In this document: positions 32,755-43,229 of the stretch, piece after piece
How positions within the stretch are numbered: the first letter of the stretch is position 1
Layout: the number at the start of each line of letters is the position of its first letter
DNA from: Halomonas sp. M4R1S46
GTDB lineage: Bacteria > Pseudomonadota > Gammaproteobacteria > Pseudomonadales > Halomonadaceae
Reading direction: 5' to 3'
Length of the DNA stretch: 64,000 nt
Assembly: GCF_025725685.1 (NCBI RefSeq)
Contig: NZ_CP107008.1
Coordinates: 3,596,001-3,660,000 of the forward strand
The notes under the pieces: model-generated
Told to the model about the DNA's origin: nothing
What the model saw: only the letters and a program-made list of their open reading frames with translations
The model's database searches: none
Translations under genes and position numbers: made by a program

Positions 32755-34895
32755 CAGCCCGCCCTGTTACGACACGGGCAGTCAGCCAGGGGACAGCTGC
32801 CGTCGGTCTGCTTCTGGCAAAGCTGCACGACGCTGGCCTCCTCGGCCGATGCCGACAGAAGCGCCTCGTGGGTGACGGGCTCGATCGCCTCATGCGTCTC
32901 CTCCGTCGCCTCCCCCGGCAGGATCGGCGCCTGGGCGCTCTGCCCGGTGCCCGAGCCGGGGCTGCCGCCGGAGTTGATCTTCACGCTGGGGCCGACGATG
33001 GTCACCCCGCTGGGGTCGAGCTTCACGAAGCTGCCGCCGGCCTTGAGGGTGATCTCGGCGCCGGCCTCGACCACCACCTTCATGCCGGCCTTGTGGTGCA
33101 CCTCGCTGCCGGCCTCGACGAGCTGGGCGCGGCCGATCTTCTCGTGGCGGGTCTGGCCCACGCTGAGGTGGTCGTCGCCGTCGACCCGGGTGCGCCGCTC
33201 GCCGTGCACGGTGAGGTGGTCGTCGCGGTCGAGCTCGCCGATGCGGTCGCGCTTGACCTTGAGGTGGCTGTCGCGGCGGATCTCCTCGGTGCGGTCGTTC
33301 TCGGTGAGCAGTTCCAGGTCCTTCTGGGCGTGCAGCCAGATCTGTTCCTGGTCGTGCTGGTCCTCGAAGCGCAGCTCGTTGAAGCCCTCGCCCTGGTGGG
33401 TCTGGGTGCGCAGCACGGTGCGGGTCTTGTGCTCCGGCAGCGGGTACGGCGGGGGGTTCACCGCGTGGTAGGTGCGCCCGGTGATCAGCGGTTGGTCCGG
33501 GTCGCCCTCCAGGAAGGAGACGATCACCTCGTGGCCGATGCGCGGGATCGCCATCATGCCGTAGCCGCCGCCGGCCCAGCCCTGGCTGACGCGCAACCAG
33601 GCGCTGGCCGTCTCGTCCGGAGCCGCATAGCGATCCCAGGGGAACTGGCAGCGCACCCGGCCATGCGCGTCGCAGTGGATCTCCTCGCCCTCGGGGCCCA
33701 CCACGAAGGCCACCTGGGGGCCGTCGACCCGCGGCCTGGGCCGCGGCGCCGGGCGCCAGGCGGCGTCGTCCGGGGTGAGCATGAGCCGATTGTGGTAGCG
33801 AGTCATGGCTTCCGAGCCTGCCCGCCCGCGCTGGCCATCGCGATCCCCGGCGGTCACGCCGACGGCATCTTCCTGCAGGGCCTGGGGCTGCTCGCCCTCG
33901 TGGATCACCTTGATGACCTGCCAGCCGCGGTTGAGCTCATCCACGTCGTGGTCGGCCAGGGTGAAGCGCGTGCCCGGGGCCAGCTCGGGCAGGTCGCTCT
34001 CGCCGTCGAGCGTCAGGGCGTCGTGGCGCAGGTGCTCCAGGCGGTGGCGGGTGAAGGCCTGGCCCGAGGCGTCGGCCTTGTAGCGACCCGGGTAGTCGTA
34101 GTGCTCGTACCCTCTATCAACGACGCCACGCTGGGCGTGGGCCTCGAGGGCTTCCCCCTGGTGATCGTGGAGCTGGCCGTAGGCCGGCTGCTTGAAGCTG
34201 TAGTCCTTGAGCTGGGCGCGGGCCGGGCGCACCCGGGCGGTCTGGGTCAGCCGGCGCAGGTGGCGCCGGGGCGCGCTGCCACCGGCGCGATGATGGTAGG
34301 TCCGCTCGCCGAGCCCGGTGAGCACCTGGGGATCGTCGGCGAACACCAGCCGGTGGGCGCCGAGGTCGGCATCCTCGAATTCATGGAAGTAGAAGAGCCC
34401 CTCCTCGGCGGCCAGGCGTTCGACGAACTCGAGGTCGGTCTCGCGATACTGCACGCAGTATTCGCGCTCGGCGGGCTCGCGGGTCACCGCGAAGGCCACG
34501 TCCGTCAGGCCGCGCTCCTCGCACAGGGTGTTGAGGATGGTCAGCGGCGAGACGCGCTGGAAGATCCGCGCGTTCTGGCGCAGCGAGAGGCGCCACAGCG
34601 AGGGGCGGATCACCACCTCGTAATGGCTGCGGCGATGGCCGCGGTCGCCGCGGCCGAACTCGCTGACGATGCCGTGGACCCGGCGCTGGGCGACGCCGTC
34701 CTGCCACACGGTGAGGCTCGCCGGGCGGTCGAGGAGCGCCTCCGGCGAGAGGTCGGCGGCGCGGCTGGCGAAGCGCACGCACAGATGGAAGGGCGCCGAG
34801 AGCGCCTCATCAAAGGTGAAGTCGATCACCGCCAGGTCGGCCTCGCCGGCTCCCGCCAGGCTCAGGGTGAACTGCAGTCCGCTACGGTCGGCCAT
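32754..34895 (-). CDS. vgrG: T6SS spike protein VgrG (TssI)
   Basis: A 713-residue spike trimer subunit. The gp27-like N-terminal part spans residues ~1-370 ([31 protein letters not shown]...). A gp5 OB-fold region follows ([48 protein letters not shown] sequence), and then the repetitive beta-helix ([37 protein letters not shown]). The start is the ATG at 34895, one base after the PAAR stop, with GGGAGGG upstream. There is no large effector domain. Instead a short acidic tail ends in a Cys-rich motif, [19 protein letters not shown]. It probably carries the DUF4123-bound effector as cargo. Confidence 0.94.
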   Translation of the reverse strand: MADRSGLQFTLSLAGAGEADLAVIDFTFDEALSAPFHLCVRFASRAADLSPEALLDRPASLTVWQDGVAQRRVHGIVSEFGRGDRGHRRSHYEVVIRPSLWRLSLRQNARIFQRVSPLTILNTLCEERGLTDVAFAVTREPAEREYCVQYRETDLEFVERLAAEEGLFYFHEFEDADLGAHRLVFADDPQVLTGLGERTYHHRAGGSAPRRHLRRLTQTARVRPARAQLKDYSFKQPAYGQLHDHQGEALEAHAQRGVVDRGYEHYDYPGRYKADASGQAFTRHRLEHLRHDALTLDGESDLPELAPGTRFTLADHDVDELNRGWQVIKVIHEGEQPQALQEDAVGVTAGDRDGQRGRAGSEAMTRYHNRLMLTPDDAAWRPAPRPRPRVDGPQVAFVVGPEGEEIHCDAHGRVRCQFPWDRYAAPDETASAWLRVSQGWAGGGYGMMAIPRIGHEVIVSFLEGDPDQPLITGRTYHAVNPPPYPLPEHKTRTVLRTQTHQGEGFNELRFEDQHDQEQIWLHAQKDLELLTENDRTEEIRRDSHLKVKRDRIGELDRDDHLTVHGERRTRVDGDDHLSVGQTRHEKIGRAQLVEAGSEVHHKAGMKVVVEAGAEITLKAGGSFVKLDPSGVTIVGPSVKINSGGSPGSGTGQSAQAPILPGEATEETHEAIEPVTHEALLSASAEEASVVQLCQKQTDGSCPLADCPCRNRAG

Positions 34896-34896
34896 G

Positions 34897-35184
34897 TCAG
34901 CTGCCCTCCCCGCTGGCACTGCCGATCACCACGCCGCCGCAGTCCACGGCATGCCCGGTGAGGGCGGCGGGCTTGCCGTCGACCAGGATGCTGCCCGAGC
35001 CGCCGGCGATGGCGCGCGGGTGGGGGCCGTGGTCCGGCTTGTCGTGGGGCGCCAGGGGGTCGCCCTGACGGGCCACCGGCTTGCCGTCGATCATCACCGT
35101 GGGGCTGCCGGCGGTCACCGGCGTGGGGGGAAAGCCCTCGTGGTCGGTGCCGAGATCCCCCAGCAATACGAACTTGCGTCCCAT
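34897..35184 (-). CDS. PAAR-domain spike tip protein
   Basis: A 95-residue PAAR protein that caps the VgrG trimer with a Zn-stabilised sharp cone. Typical features are the PAAR-like repeats [24 protein letters not shown], then [21 protein letters not shown], with conserved His residues and the Cys near the end as metal ligands. AGGAGG lies 7 nt before the ATG. No extension domain is fused, so it is a plain tip. vgrG begins one base after its stop. The GNAT gene ends 31 bp upstream. Confidence 0.93.
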   Translation of the reverse strand: MGRKFVLLGDLGTDHEGFPPTPVTAGSPTVMIDGKPVARQGDPLAPHDKPDHGPHPRAIAGGSGSILVDGKPAALTGHAVDCGGVVIGSASGEGS

Positions 35185-35215
35185 GCGTCGTCCTCCTGCC
35201 GATGCGCGTCGCCGC

Positions 35216-35833
35216 TCAGGCGCCGCGCGTGCGTTCGCGTTGGTCGTTCCACTGTGCCGGGGCCTCGAAACTGGCCACCCCACCGGCGTCCACGTGCATG
35301 CGCCGGAAGCCCGCCGCCTCGAGGCTGGTCGGGGCGGCCCCGGCCAGCGGCAACCGGGTCTGCAGCGGCGTGCCCCGCAGCTCGCGGCGCGCGGCCAGCA
35401 GCAGGCGGGCGCCGTGGCCGCGGCCCTGCCAGTCCGGGGCGATGAAGAAGAAGCGCAGCTGCCAGGCGGCCTCGTCGTCGCGGCGGCAGACCAGCAGCAT
35501 GCCCAGCACCGGCCCGTCGCCATGGCGCAGGGCCAACAGGCGCCCCTGCCAATGGGCCACCTGGCCCGCCTCGCGCTGCAGCCAGAGGCCCCGATGGACC
35601 ACGAACTCCAGCGAGCGACGCAGGGTCTCCAGGCGGGCCTCGTCGCGCAGTACCCAGGGCGAGAGCCCCTCCCCCTCGGCGCGCCGGGCCGCCTCGAGTA
35701 GCAGGGGAATGTCGGCCTCGCCGGCCGGCACCAGGCCGGGGGCCGAATCGGCCTGGTGCGTCCCGGCCGCCGGCGCCTCGGCAGGCGCCGTGGTCGGGCC
35801 CGCGCCCAGCCAGCGTTTAAGCGTCGCCAGCAT
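35216..35833 (-). CDS. GNAT-family N-acetyltransferase inside the T6SS cluster
   Basis: A 205-residue protein. A variable, Ala/Pro-rich N-terminal segment (~40 residues) precedes a GNAT domain: EADIPLLLEAARRAEGEG, VLGMLLVCRRDDEAAWQLRFFFIAPDWQGRGHGARLLLAARREL carrying the acetyl-CoA motif QGRGHG, and an EAAGFRRM C-terminal strand. The ATG at 35833 is preferred over 35839 and 35854 because AAGGAG lies 9 nt upstream. It overlaps the tssM stop by 17 bp, so it is coupled to structural-gene translation. Such a gene is not part of the core T6SS. It may modify a component, a substrate or small molecules, or be passenger DNA. Confidence 0.82.
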   Translation of the reverse strand: MLATLKRWLGAGPTTAPAEAPAAGTHQADSAPGLVPAGEADIPLLLEAARRAEGEGLSPWVLRDEARLETLRRSLEFVVHRGLWLQREAGQVAHWQGRLLALRHGDGPVLGMLLVCRRDDEAAWQLRFFFIAPDWQGRGHGARLLLAARRELRGTPLQTRLPLAGAAPTSLEAAGFRRMHVDAGGVASFEAPAQWNDQRERTRGA

Positions 35834-38800
35834 CGTCATGCTCTCCTTCGGCATACAGGGCGGTGGGCAGGCTAAAGCCCGCCACCAGGGACCGGGTGAA
35901 GGGGTTGCGCGGCCCCTCGGCGGTGAGGCGATAGCGCATGCTGCCGCCGTCGATCTGGAAGCGGAGCTCCAGCTCTCGCTCTCCCGCGCCGGTCAGTTGG
36001 GCCTCGTCGAGCAGGCGGAACCAGGCCCAGGGGCCGTCGCGGCTTAGGCTGCGCGGCGAGCGGTTGACCTCGCTCGGCACCAGGGTCACCCGGCTCTCGT
36101 TGCTGTCGCGCAGGCCGTTGGGCCAGATCATCGGCACCCGGCGGCTGACGCCGTGGGCATAGTCGATCAGCTGGCCGTCGACGCTGATCACCCCGCGCCG
36201 CTTGTCGGCGCTCAGGCTCAGCGGCTCCAGGCTGAAGGCCACGTCGAGCACGCCGTCGCGGTTGAGGTAGGCCTCGCGGATGCGCTCGGCGCGCTGCATG
36301 GCCTCCATCACCCCGCGCCGCAGCAGCGCGTCGCCCCCGCGGGTGCGCAGGGCCTCCGGCGCGCCCTCGATGAAGGGCTTGAGGTTGCGCTGGTAGAAGG
36401 CATCGAGCGTGCCGTCCGGGGCGAAGAAGGCCTCGAAGTCGGCCAGCGCCACCTCCCGGGAGGCCTGGGGGGCCAGCGGGTAGCGACCGGCCAGGCGCTG
36501 CTGGAAGGGCGCCACGACCTCGTCCATCCACTGGCGCTCCAGGTGGCGCACCGCACTGGCCATCAGCAGCTGCCAGCTCTGGTCGGCCAGGCTCTCGAGC
36601 ATGCCCCCCACCGGGGCCGGGGTGTCCTCGGCGATGCGCTGCAGGCGCGCGATGGGGTCGCCGCCCTGCAGCGAGAGGCGGTCACGGGCCAGCATGAAGG
36701 CGCTCTGCCCGCGGTCCCCGGCCTCATCGACCCGGCGCAGGTAGTCCCGCAGGTCGGCGACCGCCGCCTTGATCTCGTCGAGGTTCGAGGGGTTGTCGCC
36801 GCGAGTCTCGGTGAGCTCGTGGAGCGGGGCGAAGTGGCGGGCGATCTCGCTGGCCAGGCGATAGCGTGGCGAGCGCTGCAGGGCCTCCTGGGCCGCCGCG
36901 TCGTCCCCCGGCAGTTCCGGGTAGAGCTCGGTCTGCTCGGCGACCTCGCCGAGCAGCCGGTCCAGGGGCCGGCTCGCCCCGAGCAGGCCGTCGGCGACCA
37001 GCACCGCCTGGTGGATATCGGGCAGCGGCACCAGGCGGATATCGGCCAGCGCCTCGCGCCAGGTGACGTGATAGTCGCTGACATAGCGCTCGCGGAGCGC
37101 CTCCTGCAGGCGGCGCCGGTCGGCCTCGCTGAAGTCGATGTCGTCGCGCTGGCCGAGCACCCAGGTATCGATCAGCGCCAGTTCGGTGGCCTGCTCCAGC
37201 TGGTCGAGGAAGTAGCCCTCGAAGCCGTCCCGGGTGAGCAGGCCGGGGATGCGCACCCGGTCGGGATCGTCGTCGCGGGCCATGAACACCAGGCTGAAGG
37301 CCGAGCCGACGCTCGAGCGCAGGTCCAGCCGGGCCCCGCTGCGCCGGACGCTGCCGGCCTTGAGGGTGGCATAGACCCGCTCGGCCATGGGCTGACGAGC
37401 GAGCTCCTGCTGGGCCGCCGCGATGCTGCCACGCAGCGGTGCCATGGCCTCGCGGGCCGCGAGGTCGCCGGCCGCGGCATGGCCGGCGAGGTCGGTATAG
37501 GCCAGGGCATAGTCGAGGTGGCCGAGCAGCCGGCGCTGGATATCCCCCTGCCCGGGGAAGGCCTCCTGCCAGCGATCCTCCATGAAGGCATGCACCCGCT
37601 CGGGCTGGCGGCCACTGGCATCGGCCATCATGCGCAGGATGCGCAGCAGCGCCAGCTTGTCGTTGCTGCCGTCCGGCGCGCGGTTCATGTCATCCATGAT
37701 GCCGATCATCAGCACCGGCAGGAACTGCTGCTCGAGCAGCTGCAGGTAGGCGTTGTCGACCTCGACGCCCAGCTCGTGGCCCTGGTAGAAGCCCATGTCG
37801 GCCAGCAGCCAGGGCCGCGAGCGGTAGTCGCCGAATTCCCGGGTGGCGTCCAGCAGGCGGTCCAGGGGCTCGAGCAGCCCGTAGCCGGTGGGATCGTCGC
37901 TGTGCCACTGGCCCGGCCGCACGGCCAGGAAGGCCTCGGCCTTATCCTCCACCGCGGCCAGGGCCTGGGCATTCTTCTGGTAGAAGTGGTACCAGCCGCC
38001 GACCATGGCCGCGCCGACGAACAGGCAGGCCAGGCCGGCGACGCGCCGCACGCGCCGACGGCGGCGCGCCGCCCGGGCGTTGTCGCCGGCCAACCCCGAC
38101 TCGGGATAGATGATGCGCTCGAACAGCTCCTCGGTGAAGTAGAGGGCCGAGCGCGCCGCCCGGTGCGCCGGCTGCACGCCGTCGGTCATGCCGTAGCGCC
38201 GCGCGGCGGCGTCGACGAAGGGGTCCTCCGGCACGCCCTGCTGGTAGACCGAGGTGAAGTAGGCACCGCGCACCAGGGCCGCGGTGGAGAAGCGGTCGCT
38301 GGACAGCGCCTCCCCCAGGAAACCCAGCAGCACGTCGCGCAGGCCGGCGAGCTGGCGCACGAAGCGGAACACCGCCTCGCGTTCCTCGCGATCGCGGCAC
38401 TCGGCGAGCAGGCCGGGCAGGCTCTGGTTGAGCCGCTCGAGCATGCCGTCGTAGGCCTCGGCGAACTCGAGCTCCCAGCGGCCGGGCTTGTCGAGGGAGG
38501 CCGGCGAGAAGGTGAAGCCCAGCGGCGCCCGGCGGGCGGCGCGGGAATAGTGGCGGAAGAAGTCGTCGAAGCCGTGCAGCAGGTCCATCTTGCTGAAGGT
38601 CACGTAGACCGGCAGCCGGCTGCCGTGCCGCTCCATCAGCTCGCGCAGCCGCGCTCGCAGCAGCGAGGCGTAGGCCTTGCGCACCGCCACCTGGGCGTCG
38701 CTGAGCCGCGCCAGGTCGAGCACCAGCACCACGCCGTCCAGCGGACGGCGGGCCCGATGGCGCTCCAGCCAGTCGACGAAGTGGTTCCACAGCCGGCTCT

Positions 38801-39470
38801 CGAGCTCCGCCGGCTCGCCGCCCTGCAGCGCGCCCTGGGTCAGCAGCTCGCCGTCGGGGTCGATCAGCACCGCCTTGTCGCCGATCCACCAGTCGAAGCC
38901 CAGCCGGCCGCGCTTGCCCTGGCCGGAGGCCTTCATCACGTGGGTCAGGGCAAAGTTCTGCCCCGAGCGGTTGATCAGGCTGGTCTTGCCGGCGTTCTCC
39001 ACGCCCATCACCAGATACCAGGGCAGCTTGTAGCGGGCAGCGGCGCCGCCGCCGAGGCTCTCGGTGAGCTCCTCGAGGGTGGCATCCAGGCTCTCCTCCT
39101 GGCGCTCGAGCTGGCCGAGCACCGGGTCGAGCTGGCGCTGCTCGTCGTGGCGACGCTCCTCGTCGAGGGTGCGCAGGCGCCGGGCCAGGCGAATGCCCCA
39201 CACCACCGCGACCACGCCGGCCAGCGCCAGGCTGGCCAGCAGGCGATTGACCCAGGGCCCCAGCGGCCGACCGCCGAAGGCCTGCCATTGCGGCCCCAGC
39301 CACCAGATCGCCACCAGCAGGGCCACCACCAGGGCAGCCCACAGCCATATGCCCAGGCGCTTCAGCCCCCTCGCCCGGTTGGCGTGTCCCCGTGCCTGGT
39401 TGAGCTGGCTCTCCGCCCGGGACATCCCGGGCATCCAGCGAGCCAGGCCGACCTTCACTCGTCTCCACAT
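35817..39470 (-). CDS. tssM: T6SS membrane complex protein TssM (IcmF/VasK)
   Basis: Inner-membrane scaffold of the T6SS trans-envelope complex, 1217 residues, typical for the family. Two N-terminal helices lie near 42-60 and 75-95. A cytoplasmic NTPase-like domain follows with Walker A GVENAGKTSLINRSG near 155, then WWIGDKAVLIDPDGELL and VYVTFSKMDLLHGFDDFF. A third helix lies near 475-492, and then a large periplasmic IcmF/DUF1215/C-terminal beta domain ending ITVR-like PFTRSLVAGFSLPTALY. It contacts TssL in the membrane and TssJ in the periplasm, both encoded upstream. It overlaps the GNAT gene. Confidence 0.95.
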   Translation of the reverse strand: MWRRVKVGLARWMPGMSRAESQLNQARGHANRARGLKRLGIWLWAALVVALLVAIWWLGPQWQAFGGRPLGPWVNRLLASLALAGVVAVVWGIRLARRLRTLDEERRHDEQRQLDPVLGQLERQEESLDATLEELTESLGGGAAARYKLPWYLVMGVENAGKTSLINRSGQNFALTHVMKASGQGKRGRLGFDWWIGDKAVLIDPDGELLTQGALQGGEPAELESRLWNHFVDWLERHRARRPLDGVVLVLDLARLSDAQVAVRKAYASLLRARLRELMERHGSRLPVYVTFSKMDLLHGFDDFFRHYSRAARRAPLGFTFSPASLDKPGRWELEFAEAYDGMLERLNQSLPGLLAECRDREEREAVFRFVRQLAGLRDVLLGFLGEALSSDRFSTAALVRGAYFTSVYQQGVPEDPFVDAAARRYGMTDGVQPAHRAARSALYFTEELFERIIYPESGLAGDNARAARRRRRVRRVAGLACLFVGAAMVGGWYHFYQKNAQALAAVEDKAEAFLAVRPGQWHSDDPTGYGLLEPLDRLLDATREFGDYRSRPWLLADMGFYQGHELGVEVDNAYLQLLEQQFLPVLMIGIMDDMNRAPDGSNDKLALLRILRMMADASGRQPERVHAFMEDRWQEAFPGQGDIQRRLLGHLDYALAYTDLAGHAAAGDLAAREAMAPLRGSIAAAQQELARQPMAERVYATLKAGSVRRSGARLDLRSSVGSAFSLVFMARDDDPDRVRIPGLLTRDGFEGYFLDQLEQATELALIDTWVLGQRDDIDFSEADRRRLQEALRERYVSDYHVTWREALADIRLVPLPDIHQAVLVADGLLGASRPLDRLLGEVAEQTELYPELPGDDAAAQEALQRSPRYRLASEIARHFAPLHELTETRGDNPSNLDEIKAAVADLRDYLRRVDEAGDRGQSAFMLARDRLSLQGGDPIARLQRIAEDTPAPVGGMLESLADQSWQLLMASAVRHLERQWMDEVVAPFQQRLAGRYPLAPQASREVALADFEAFFAPDGTLDAFYQRNLKPFIEGAPEALRTRGGDALLRRGVMEAMQRAERIREAYLNRDGVLDVAFSLEPLSLSADKRRGVISVDGQLIDYAHGVSRRVPMIWPNGLRDSNESRVTLVPSEVNRSPRSLSRDGPWAWFRLLDEAQLTGAGERELELRFQIDGGSMRYRLTAEGPRNPFTRSLVAGFSLPTALYAEGEHDDAGDA

Positions 39471-39516
39471 GAGCCTTGCTCCCTCGTCCCTGTCGAATCC
39501 GTTGCGTCGCCGTGCC

Positions 39517-40947
39517 TCACGCCTCGAGCGCCGATGCCAGCCGGGCCGGCAGGGCCGGCTCCCAGCGATCGAGTTCGAGCGGTGTCACGGCGTCGTGCAG
39601 TGCCTGATAGTGCTGCCGGGCCAGGGCGGCGAGGCCGGCCTCCTGCAGCAGGTCGGCGCTGGCCAGGCGCCAGTAGACGCTCTCCCGCGGCGAGCGTGCC
39701 GCCGCCAGGCCCGCGTCGAGAACCGCCAGCGCGGCGGCCAGCCCCTCCTCCGCCAGCCGCTCCCGGGCGGTCTCCAGGCCCGCCTGCCAGGGGTCGCCGC
39801 CGCCCCCGGCCGATGGCGCCGGGGCACCGGGGCGCGCCTCGAGCCATTCCCGGGTGGCCGGGTCGAGGAAGGCACTGCCATCGCTGAAGGTCAGCGCCTC
39901 CAGTCCCGGCAGCCGGGCCACGAAGCGCTCGGCCTCGTCGCGGATCGCCTCGGCGCAGCGCGGATGCTCCAGCCTGTCGGCCATCTCGGCGCTCAACCGA
40001 TGGCCCTCGAGCCAGTAGGGGGCGAGCGCCAGGCTGTTCTCGATGCGCTGCCAGTCCGCGAGGGTCGGCCGCCCGCCCGCGGCCTCGCGGTACTCCGCGG
40101 CGCGGTCGGCGGACACCGGCGCCAGTTCGGTACGCTGGCCGTCGCGGGTCATCGGCAGCCCCTGGATGGTGTGCCAGATGGCGTGGCGCCGCAGTCGGTA
40201 GCCCAGCGCCTCGCCCGGCGACTGGTCGTTGAGGAAGTCCGCCATCTTGAGCAGCGCCTGGCGGTTGCCCCGCTCGTTGCCGGCCTCGAGGCGGGCCTCC
40301 GGCGCCCGCGGCGCCGTCGCGGCCGTCTCGGCGGGGGTGTCCCGCGGGCCCTCGCCGCCCACGGACGATGCCGGGGCGGACGTTGGCGGGGCGGGATTCG
40401 CCGCCGCCGGCGTGGCCTTGTCCAGCAGCCGCGAGAGTTCCTCCAGCGCCGGGGCCGGCAGCGCCTGCTCGGCGGCCCGGTCACGCAGCCGCGCCAGCGC
40501 GTCCCGGCAGGCCTGGTGCTCCTCGGCGGCGCCCTGGAAGTCGAGCGTCCCGGCCAGTGTCACCGCGCGCTGGGTGAACTGCTGGAAGAGCTTCGGCCGG
40601 GCCCGCCTGCCGCGCACCCCGGCATAGGGGTAGGCCGTCGTCCACCAGTGCGCGAGGGCGCCGTCGAGCAGCGCGAGCGACAGGGCGAAGCGCACCGCGT
40701 CGCCGCCCTGCTGCAGGCAGTGCAGCAGGTGGCCGAGCACCCGCAGGTCCTTGCCGGTGTCGGCGAGCAGGCCGGCGGCCCGGGCCTCGGCTCCCGCCCA
40801 GTCGACCTCGCCGTGCTGCAGCGAGCCGACCTTCATCATCTCCTCGTCGAGCCAGGCGAAGGCCTCGGTGTCCGTCACCGGCTGGCCGACCTCGTCGGCC
40901 AGGGGGGCCAGCAGGGGCTCGAGCTGGGCGTCCTGGGTGATTCGCAT
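39517..40947 (-). CDS. tssA: T6SS cap/baseplate-associated protein TssA (VasJ type)
   Basis: A 476-residue TssA of the VasJ subgroup. The N-terminal ImpA_N domain covers about residues 1-150 (EVGQPVTDTEAFAWLDEEMMKVGSLQHGEVDW, LDGALAHWWTTAYPYAG). A flexible Pro/Ala-rich linker spans ~165-230, and the C-terminal helical VasJ-like domain starts at ALLKMADFLNDQSPGEALGYRLRRHAIWHTIQGLP. The open frame extends far upstream as shadow of tagO. The ATG at 40947 is chosen for GAGGA 7 nt upstream and for matching the family start. It recruits baseplate or caps the growing sheath in related systems. Confidence 0.92.
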   Translation of the reverse strand: MRITQDAQLEPLLAPLADEVGQPVTDTEAFAWLDEEMMKVGSLQHGEVDWAGAEARAAGLLADTGKDLRVLGHLLHCLQQGGDAVRFALSLALLDGALAHWWTTAYPYAGVRGRRARPKLFQQFTQRAVTLAGTLDFQGAAEEHQACRDALARLRDRAAEQALPAPALEELSRLLDKATPAAANPAPPTSAPASSVGGEGPRDTPAETAATAPRAPEARLEAGNERGNRQALLKMADFLNDQSPGEALGYRLRRHAIWHTIQGLPMTRDGQRTELAPVSADRAAEYREAAGGRPTLADWQRIENSLALAPYWLEGHRLSAEMADRLEHPRCAEAIRDEAERFVARLPGLEALTFSDGSAFLDPATREWLEARPGAPAPSAGGGGDPWQAGLETARERLAEEGLAAALAVLDAGLAAARSPRESVYWRLASADLLQEAGLAALARQHYQALHDAVTPLELDRWEPALPARLASALEA

Positions 40948-40958
40948 GGGGATCCTCG

Positions 40959-41629
40959 TTACCAGCGGCACATGGCGCGCAGCGGGGCGATCGCCGAGCG
41001 CAGGCCGCTCACGTCGAAGCGCAGGCCATCGATGGCGGGCCGCTCGCTGGCCAGGGTCAGTCGCGCCGTGCCCAGCAGGCGCTTCAGGGTGGCGATGGCC
41101 GGCAGCCCGCGGCCGCCGCTGAGCACATGGCCACCGTCCAGCACCCGCCAGGTCTGGTCCAGCGCGACGCCTGTCCCCTGCAGCCGCAGCGGGGCCCGCG
41201 GGGCCTCCAGCGGCTCGCTCAGGTGCAGCTGGAAACGGGTGATGGCGGCGTCGCAGCTGATCACCAGCAGCGGCCGCGGGGGCACCGTGCCGAGCGCCGG
41301 GGCGCTCATCAGCACGGTATCCGGGGTCTCGCGCACCATCAGGCCGACATCGTCGGCGGCCCGCTCGGCCTCCTGGGCGGCCACGGCCTGCCACAGGGAC
41401 GAACGCGGGGCGACATCGGCGACCTCGGCGGTCTCCCGGAACAGGGCGTCGTAGCATTGCAGCCGCGCCAGCCGGGAGCTCTGCGTGGCACAGGCCCGGG
41501 CCTCGGCGAGACGCGAGTCCTCGGCCTGGACGCTCGGGGCGCCGGCCAGCAGGGCGAGGGCCAGGCCGGCCAGCCGCCAGCGGCCCGTGGCGCCCGTCGC
41601 GGGGGCATGGCGTGTCGTCAGGGTCGCGG

Positions 41630-41633
<4 letters not shown>
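40959..41633 (-). CDS. vasI: T6SS-associated exported protein TagO/VasI
   Basis: A 224-residue exported protein of the VasI/TagO family with a signal peptide cleaved after about residue 37 (PSVQA|ED). The mature start EARACATQSSRLARLQCYDALF has the paired Cys of the family. A beta-rich domain with VGLMVRETPDTVLMSAPA and a Cys pair farther on (VISCDAA...RAMCRW) suggests disulfides. The ATG at 41633 overlaps the vasH stop by 4 bp and is preferred over an upstream in-frame ATG. It sits between vasH and tssA, as in V. cholerae. The exact role is not established. Confidence 0.85.
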
Positions 41634-43228
<1,595 letters not shown>

Positions 43229-43229
43229 G

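Noticed and set aside
36153..39887. A 1244-codon open frame on the plus strand across tssM.
   Set aside because: It lies antisense to tssM, whose motifs are unmistakable. The frame is open only because of high GC, and its translation is low-complexity His/Gln/Arg/Gly without domains.
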